Part shown: piece after piece, positions 59,714-64,000 of the stretch
How the letters are laid out: each line of letters begins with the position of its first letter
How positions within the stretch are numbered: the stretch's first letter is position 1
Origin: Bog-473 sp963840435
GTDB lineage: Bacteria > Actinomycetota > Acidimicrobiia > Acidimicrobiales > RAAP-2
Length of the DNA: 64,000 bases
NCBI GenBank assembly: GCA_963840435.1
Contig: CAWIYY010000010.1
Location: 248,001-312,000, forward strand
Reading direction: 5' to 3'
The notes under the pieces: generated by a model
Told to the model about the DNA's origin: nothing
Database searches by the model: none
Seen by the model: the letters and a program-made list of their open reading frames with translations, nothing else
Program-made: the position numbers and the translations under genes

Positions 59714-61273
59714 TCAGGAGTTGCTGGGCGTCGTGGTCGGCGTCGAGGTCGAAGTCGACGTCGGTGTGGTGCTCGGAGTCGACGTCGGCGTGGTGGTCGG
59801 CGTCGTACCACTCGAGCCCGAGGTGCCGCCCGAGCCCTGAGTGGTCGAACCAGTGGTGGTCCCCGAACCCTGGGTCGTGATGACGTTGGAGGTGTTCGGC
59901 GTGCTCGAGCCGACGACGGCCGGCGTCACCTGCGGCGCCGGGGCCGGGGTCACGGCCGTGACCGTGCTGGCGTTCGACGTGCCCACCGGGTAGTTCTCGT
60001 CGCCGCCGTAGGTGGCCGAGACCGTCACGCTGCCCGGGTTGGTCACCGTCACCGTGCAGGTGGCCTGCCCGGCGTTCAGCGTCGTGGTCGAGCTGGCGCA
60101 AGCCGTGACACCGGCCGTCCCGCTCACCTTCCAGGCGACCGTGCCCGTCGGTGCACCCTCGGGCGCCGAGCCCGACACCGTGTCGGTGAAGGTGACGGAG
60201 GTACCGGGAGTGACCGTGGCGCCGCCGGCCGAGTTGGTCACCACGTTGGTGGCCGGTGCCTCGGGCGTGTGGGTCCGGGAGAAGTAGCCCGAGGCCAGGT
60301 TCTGGGTGAGCATGGTCTCGAACTCGCTCTCGGTCATCCAGCCCTGGACGTCGATGCGGTACCGCTCGTTCTGAAGGCCGTTGCGGTAGGCGTCCTCCAC
60401 GAAGGCCACCTTGTAGCGGCTGGCCGTCCACGCCGCCAGCCATCCGGCCGGGCCGTCGGCCGGCTGCGGGGTGCAGGCGTTGCCGCTACACCCGGCGTAG
60501 CCGTCGTCCGAGTAGGGGACGACCCACAAGCCCGAGGTGAAGCGGGCGGCGTCGATCTTGTTCATGATCTCCTTCTCGCCCTGGGCCAGGTCGTTGGCCA
60601 CCCGGTTCTCGTACTGGAACACCGTCTCGTGCGGCACCATGCAGGCGTAGAAGGCGGTGCAGTTGGGGTCGTAGGTCTGCACGAAGTGGCCGGCCGCCCC
60701 CGCCTCGATGATGAAGCTGTAGACGGAGGAAGAGAGCCCGCGCAGCTGGGCCCACGTGGCGTCCCAGCCGTCGTCGTTGGCCACGGGGCACCCGGGCTGG
60801 TACGCCGGCTCGGAGCAGACACCGCTGGCCCCGTCGGCGAAGCCGCTGATGACGGCGACGGCCATGGTGAAGCCGTCGGACGCCAGCACGGGCTGGGCGC
60901 CGGCCAGGAAGTTCTCGATCCCGTTGTCGTCCACCAGGAACATGGGCTTGGCCGGGAGCCGGGGGTTCAGTCCCTCGGTCCACTGCTCGTACTGCAGCGG
61001 CGTGATGGTCTGGTACCCCTGCGCCTTGAGGTAGGACAGCTCGGCGGTGAGTTGTGCGGTGCTGACGCTCTCGGGGTCGGCCGCGTTGCACACGGGCACG
61101 GTGGGGGCGCACCCGTTGTTGAGCTCGTGCCAGTCGAAGACCGGAATCGACGACGGCTCGGACGGGGCCTGGGAGGCACCCGCGCTGGACGCGCCGACGC
61201 CCACCACGAGGGCGGCGCCGGAGGTCACGATGGTGGCAACCGCGATGATCGCCGTGACGATGGACTTGCGCAT
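59714..61273 (-). CDS. secreted polysaccharide deacetylase-like protein with Ig-like domain and Thr-rich tail
   Basis: A 519-residue exported protein. After a signal peptide (about 1-32), residues 40-320 resemble the NodB/PgaB deacetylase barrel: IPVFDWHELNNGC (metal-type Asp-x-His), STAQLTAELSYLKAQGYQTI, LPAKPMFLVDDNGIENFL. A bacterial Ig-like domain follows at about 335-425 (TVTPGTSVTFTDTVSGSAPE, VTVSATYGGDENYPVG), then roughly 90 residues rich in Thr, Ser and Pro as a wall-spanning stalk. Canonical metal His residues are not all evident, so activity is uncertain. It is downstream of the GT2 and LAFTG genes on the same strand, with a strong hairpin between. Confidence 0.78.
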   Translation of the reverse strand: MRKSIVTAIIAVATIVTSGAALVVGVGASSAGASQAPSEPSSIPVFDWHELNNGCAPTVPVCNAADPESVSTAQLTAELSYLKAQGYQTITPLQYEQWTEGLNPRLPAKPMFLVDDNGIENFLAGAQPVLASDGFTMAVAVISGFADGASGVCSEPAYQPGCPVANDDGWDATWAQLRGLSSSVYSFIIEAGAAGHFVQTYDPNCTAFYACMVPHETVFQYENRVANDLAQGEKEIMNKIDAARFTSGLWVVPYSDDGYAGCSGNACTPQPADGPAGWLAAWTASRYKVAFVEDAYRNGLQNERYRIDVQGWMTESEFETMLTQNLASGYFSRTHTPEAPATNVVTNSAGGATVTPGTSVTFTDTVSGSAPEGAPTGTVAWKVSGTAGVTACASSTTTLNAGQATCTVTVTNPGSVTVSATYGGDENYPVGTSNASTVTAVTPAPAPQVTPAVVGSSTPNTSNVITTQGSGTTTGSTTQGSGGTSGSSGTTPTTTPTSTPSTTPTSTSTSTPTTTPSNS

Positions 61274-61364
61274 GACTACGGGACTCTTTCTTCGATCTCG
61301 GTGAGGTTCGGTGGTCTGTTGCGGTGTTGCGGCGGTACTGCTGGTGCGGGGCGAGGGGGCAACG

Positions 61365-61393
61365 GCCGGCCCACCTCCCGGAGGTGGGCCGGC
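61365..61393 (-). terminator. strong 14-bp hairpin after the LAFTG gene
   Basis: GCCGGCCCACCTCC, one central base and its exact complement form a perfect 14-bp stem 8 nt after the TAG stop of the small gene. The flanking GCAAC and GTTGC can extend the stem and reach into the stop codon. No T-run follows on the minus strand, so it may be a partial terminator or mRNA stabiliser that sets the level of the downstream deacetylase-like gene. Confidence 0.65.
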
Positions 61394-61400
61394 GGAGTTG

Positions 61401-61598
61401 CTAGAGCGTGTGGGGACGACGGCGCGCCGCCTTGATCAGGCCAGCGCCGAGGAAAATCAGTCCGGCGGCCAGGATGGCCTCCGACCCGATGTGGTCTCCC
61501 GTGAACGCCAGACTGCTGGCTGCGCCTCCGGCTGCCGTGGTGACGGCTCCGGCGGTGACGACTTGGGGGGTACCTCCGTAGATGGACAATTGCTTCAC
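61401..61598 (-). CDS. 65-aa LAFTG (LAxTG) sortase-type wall-anchored protein
   Basis: A 65-residue protein from GTG 61598, overlapping the GT2 stop (GTGA). The N-terminal 25 residues are Gly/Ala/Thr-rich without a clear signal peptide. SLAFTG at about 28-33 is followed by an 18-residue hydrophobic helix (SEAILAAGLIFLGAGLIKA) and a basic tail ARRRPHTL, the layout of a cell-wall sorting signal. LAxTG is the motif of actinobacterial class E sortases. Such a protein is almost only a sorting signal, which is unusual. Translational coupling to the glycosyltransferase suggests a link to the polysaccharide. Confidence 0.72.
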   Translation of the reverse strand: MKQLSIYGGTPQVVTAGAVTTAAGGAASSLAFTGDHIGSEAILAAGLIFLGAGLIKAARRRPHTL

Positions 61599-62866
61599 CC
61601 CCTCTCGGCTGCGATCTGGAGTGCCCACCGGTCGCGTGTACGACCAGTCAGCACTTCCATCCAGGACCAGGTAAACCAGGCCGCCCGCATGAAGGCGAAC
61701 AGCTCCTGGGGGATGATGAATGCGGCGGTGACGACGTCGGCCCACGTGCGGTGGGGCACCCGCCACACCTCGCGGACGTCGCAGAAGGCGAAGAGCAGTG
61801 GGAAGATCCACCAGAACTTCATGAGGTGGAAGTGGTGGGTCAGCGCGAGGCCCAAGAAGAGCAGGCCGATCCACGAGACCCGGATGATGGCCGAGATCAT
61901 GCCGAGGAACTGCTGCCACCAGTCGATGCGGGTCTGCTTGTTGAAGCCGATGGCACGCAGGTCGGCGACCGTGCCCACCTGCCACTTCATCCGCTGCGCC
62001 CACAGGGTGCGCATGCTGAGCATGGCGCCCGTGTAGGCCCGGACGTCGGCCGACACCTTGCAGGACCAGCCGAAGGAGCGCATCTGGTAGGTGAGGTAGT
62101 AGTCCTCGACCTGGCTGTCGTAGGTCCACGGTCCCTGGGGGCGGGACTCGACGGTGACGCCTTCTGCACCGGCCATGTACTGGTCGAGCCAGGTCGCCCG
62201 CTCGTGCGCCACGACCTGCTCGAGCGCCGTCGCCCGCACCATGCAGGCGGTGCCGGCCAGCACGCTGGTGCGGCGGTCCTTGCGGGAGAGTGCGGTGTCG
62301 GTCCACTTGGCGAACTCGGCCTTCTGGATCCGGCACCACATCCGCTCACGGAAACTCTGGTGGGGCAGCTCGCCCACGCTGGCCGGCACGATCCCGGCCT
62401 CGGCCAGGCGGATCATCTCCTGGGTGCTCAGCATGGTGAACTTGGCGCTGCAGCCGCCCAGCGTGTCGTCGCGGACGAACTCGGCTTCCCAGTCGGCGAC
62501 GGCGTTCGGGGGGAGGACGGTGTCGGCGTCGATGCAGACGAAGAGGTCGGTGCACTGGCGGGTCAGCGCCCAGGCCTGGTTGAGGGCGCCCGGCTTCTTG
62601 TGCGTGTTGGCCACCGTCTCGTAGACGATCAGGGCCGGGCCGGCCTCGGCCTGGCGGCTCCGTGCGATCTCCACGGTGCGGTCGGTGCAGTTGTCGGCGG
62701 CCACGACGATGTGGTCGACGCTCCGCTCCTGGGCGAGGATGGAGTCGAGCGTGGCGCCGATGCACTCTTCTTCGTTGTGTGCGGCGATGAGCACGGTCAG
62801 GTGAGGGCGCGCCGCATGCTTGGGCGCTGCCATCTCCTCCGTGTTCGTGCTCTCCAGGCTCTTCAC
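61595..62866 (-). CDS. membrane glycosyltransferase family 2 (processive synthase-like)
   Basis: A 423-residue GT2 enzyme. The chosen start is GTG 62866 behind AGGAGAGG; ATG 62833 would also work. The catalytic domain has HLTVLIAAHNEEECIGATLD, the DxD site LFVCIDADTVLPP, an acceptor-site SQVEDYYLTYQMRSFGWSC with the ED pair, and WAQRMKWQVG in place of QxxRW. Three or so C-terminal helices (MISAIIRVSWIGLLFLGLAL, FWWIFPLLFAFCDV) place it in the membrane. This fits PgaC/HasA-like synthases. It leads an operon with the LAFTG and deacetylase-like genes and has a highly structured leader. Confidence 0.9.
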   Translation of the reverse strand: MKSLESTNTEEMAAPKHAARPHLTVLIAAHNEEECIGATLDSILAQERSVDHIVVAADNCTDRTVEIARSRQAEAGPALIVYETVANTHKKPGALNQAWALTRQCTDLFVCIDADTVLPPNAVADWEAEFVRDDTLGGCSAKFTMLSTQEMIRLAEAGIVPASVGELPHQSFRERMWCRIQKAEFAKWTDTALSRKDRRTSVLAGTACMVRATALEQVVAHERATWLDQYMAGAEGVTVESRPQGPWTYDSQVEDYYLTYQMRSFGWSCKVSADVRAYTGAMLSMRTLWAQRMKWQVGTVADLRAIGFNKQTRIDWWQQFLGMISAIIRVSWIGLLFLGLALTHHFHLMKFWWIFPLLFAFCDVREVWRVPHRTWADVVTAAFIIPQELFAFMRAAWFTWSWMEVLTGRTRDRWALQIAAERG

Positions 62867-63090
62867 TTCCGGGTTCCTCTCCTTCTTCACGATCAAGCGC
62901 TTTGGCCGTCGCCATGAGCAGCGAACTGCTCGGGCCAAAGCGCTCTGCGGTCTTGTCCAGCCCGCCTACCGGGGGAAGCGGCGGGCCGGACTTCGACCGC
63001 TGGGATGCTTGGGGGGGCCGGCATCCCGTTGACAAGAGGGATGGTGACAGGGCGAGTGCAGTCGGCGTAGAGCCGTTCGGTTCTATTGCA
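62867..63090 (-). ncRNA. structured 5' leader of the GT2 operon (candidate RNA regulator)
   Basis: Reading the minus strand toward the GT2 gene, four features occur in order. A hairpin near 63065-63085 (CC-GAAC-GG loop) comes first. Next, CATCCC (63043-63038), GGGATGC (63027-63021) and GCATCCC (63008-63002) can form either the first-second or the second-third stem, but not both. A 12-bp stem follows (62991-62980 with 62966-62955, one G-T pair). Last is a perfect 12-bp stem AGCGCTTTGGCC/GGCCAAAGCGCT (62944-62933 with 62907-62896) enclosing GAGCAG-TTCG-CTGCTC. The ribosome-binding site follows 10-20 nt later. No known riboswitch signature was recognised. Boundaries are approximate. Confidence 0.55.
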
Positions 63091-63324
63091 CCCCCGCACC
63101 CACCTTTGTTGTCGCTGCGTTGCGCGTGGCCCGACGCGCGGCTCAAAAACCCTGATTTTCCGGGCTTCTTTCGCTCCGACGAGCACCCTCGCTCCTGGCG
63201 GCGCGACCTGATCGACGTCGGTCGACACACCGCACGGTGTGCGGCACGGGCGCTCGAGTGGCAGCGGTGGCGCGACCCGACACGCGACGCGACGGCGTGC
63301 GTTGTGCCGTCGTTGTGCAAACCC

Positions 63325-63339
63325 GGCGCGCGGCGCGCC
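63325..63339 (-). terminator. GC-only hairpin after the TlpA-like gene
   Basis: GGCGCGC-C-GCGCGCC (minus strand) is a perfect 7-bp inverted repeat 15 nt after the TAA stop of the TlpA-like gene and is followed by GGGTTTGC. This is a weak intrinsic-terminator candidate. A direct repeat of CGCTCTTACG lies between stop and hairpin (63340-63359). The rest of 63091-63324 is GC-rich with no gene recognised. Confidence 0.45.
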
Positions 63340-63354
63340 GCTCTTACGTCGCTC

Positions 63355-64000
63355 TTACGCGGTGAGGTGATTGGCGTGCGCCAGCGCCAGCTCGTCGGCG
63401 CTGAAGGTGGACGGCGTGAGCACGTCCCCCCGCACAATCCGGAAGATGGTGCCGTCGGCGTTCACGAACACGGTGTAGGGGTCGCCGGTGAACCAGTAGT
63501 CGCCGCTGGTGATGGTGTCGTTGGGGTCGTAGGCGACGGGGAAGTGGACGCCGGCGGTCCGGATGAAGTTCTGGGCGGCCGACGTCTTGTCCAGGCTGTC
63601 GACCCCGATCACCTTGACCTGTGAGAGGACGCCGCCGGAGGCGTTCTGGCTCCGCACCGCCGCCGCGAGCGGGGGGAGCTCCTGGTGGCAGTCCGAGCAC
63701 CAGGCGCCGAAGAAGAGGAGCACGGTCGGCGTCCCCGAGCCCTCGGCCGGCACGCCGACGGTGGCCGGGCCGACCGCGCTGATGTTCTGGGCGCTGAAGG
63801 CGGGCGCCGGGCCACCCTGGTGCGGTGCGGCCGAGGTCCCGCCGCTCTCGCCCGACCCCTTGGGGGCCCCGAGGCTGGTGAAGATGCCGATGAGCAGCAC
63901 CACGGCCAACCCGATGCCCGTCCCGATGAGGAGGAAGCGCTTGCGCGGCGTGCGGGCCGGCCGTCCCGGGTCCAGCGGTCCGGCGCCCTCGGGTCCGGCG
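63355..64000 (-). CDS. TlpA/ResA-like thioredoxin-fold protein (5' end outside window)
   Basis: The minus-strand frame enters at the right edge and ends at TAA 63355, giving at least 215 residues without the start. A basic segment and a membrane anchor (RKRFLLIGTGIGLAVVLLIG) precede a Pro/Gly-rich linker and a periplasmic thioredoxin domain. The redox motif is FFGAWCSDCHQELPPL (CxxC), followed by VIGVDSLDKTSAAQNFI and the cis-Pro-like region GDPYTVFVNADG. TlpA/ResA proteins reduce periplasmic disulfides, often for cytochrome c maturation or secreted proteins. A GTG at 63909 is open but would delete the anchor. Confidence 0.9.
   Translation of the reverse strand, partial: AGPEGAGPLDPGRPARTPRKRFLLIGTGIGLAVVLLIGIFTSLGAPKGSGESGGTSAAPHQGGPAPAFSAQNISAVGPATVGVPAEGSGTPTVLLFFGAWCSDCHQELPPLAAAVRSQNASGGVLSQVKVIGVDSLDKTSAAQNFIRTAGVHFPVAYDPNDTITSGDYWFTGDPYTVFVNADGTIFRIVRGDVLTPSTFSADELALAHANHLTA

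Noticed and set aside
62867..63090. Known riboswitch (c-di-GMP, c-di-AMP, cobalamin) in the GT2 leader
   Set aside because: None of the conserved core sequences of these classes could be found by eye; it is reported only as an unclassified structured leader.

Overview
The window is high-GC DNA with dense bidirectional genes, frequent GTG and TTG starts, many 4-nt GTGA/ATGA stop-start overlaps and many starts that look leaderless. The gene content points to an uncultured actinobacterium, probably class Acidimicrobiia: fused cysNC, a FadE34-like fused acyl-CoA dehydrogenase, mycothiol-type MDMPI, SenX3/RegX3-like signalling, SCO6880/DUF6112-type T4SS genes, a WYPPE-motif membrane protein and an LAxTG sortase substrate. 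No rRNA, tRNA, CRISPR array, IS element or integrase was seen.

Region 1 (1-38.4 kb) is mainly acyl-CoA and xenobiotic/steroid-type catabolism. A minus-strand cluster (alpha/beta hydrolase, class III CoA-transferase, LLM flavin oxidoreductase, amidohydrolase) is followed by cysD-cysNC for PAPS synthesis. After that come crotonases, an HSD10-like SDR, a TesB thioesterase, a fused acyl-CoA dehydrogenase, a KimA-like permease, a tandem GntR-FCD regulator, a DUF2889 protein, further acyl-CoA dehydrogenases, an acyl-CoA ligase and three more CoA-transferases. Three genes here (TetR at 26.2 kb, acyl-CoA dehydrogenase at 29.1 kb, CoA-transferase at 32.5 kb) carry frameshifts that are single-base or equivalent and could be assembly errors.

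Region 2 (38.5-40.8 kb) holds a small secreted protein and a YCII/DGPF - ECF42 sigma-factor pair, with a promoter-like TGTCGA-N17-CGAC upstream.

Region 3 (40.8-51.3 kb) is a type IV secretion-like locus: VirD4/TraG-like, VirB4-like, SCO6880-like, TrbL/VirB6-like and DUF6112-like genes. It is split by a 4.6-kb block with DUF1275, a sulfatase, a secreted two-propeller repeat protein and a 41-residue C-terminal remnant of a second SCO6880-like gene. No relaxase was seen.

Region 4 (51.6-58.7 kb) is housekeeping: a two-component system, the serS-MDMPI-MBL operon (MBL frameshifted) and a divergent ABC exporter.

Region 5 (58.8-64 kb) looks like an envelope or exopolysaccharide locus: a GH16 lipoprotein-like protein, a polysaccharide-deacetylase-like protein with a Thr/Ser/Pro-rich tail, a 65-aa LAFTG wall-anchor protein and a GT2 synthase behind a strongly structured leader. 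A TlpA-like thioredoxin runs off the right edge.
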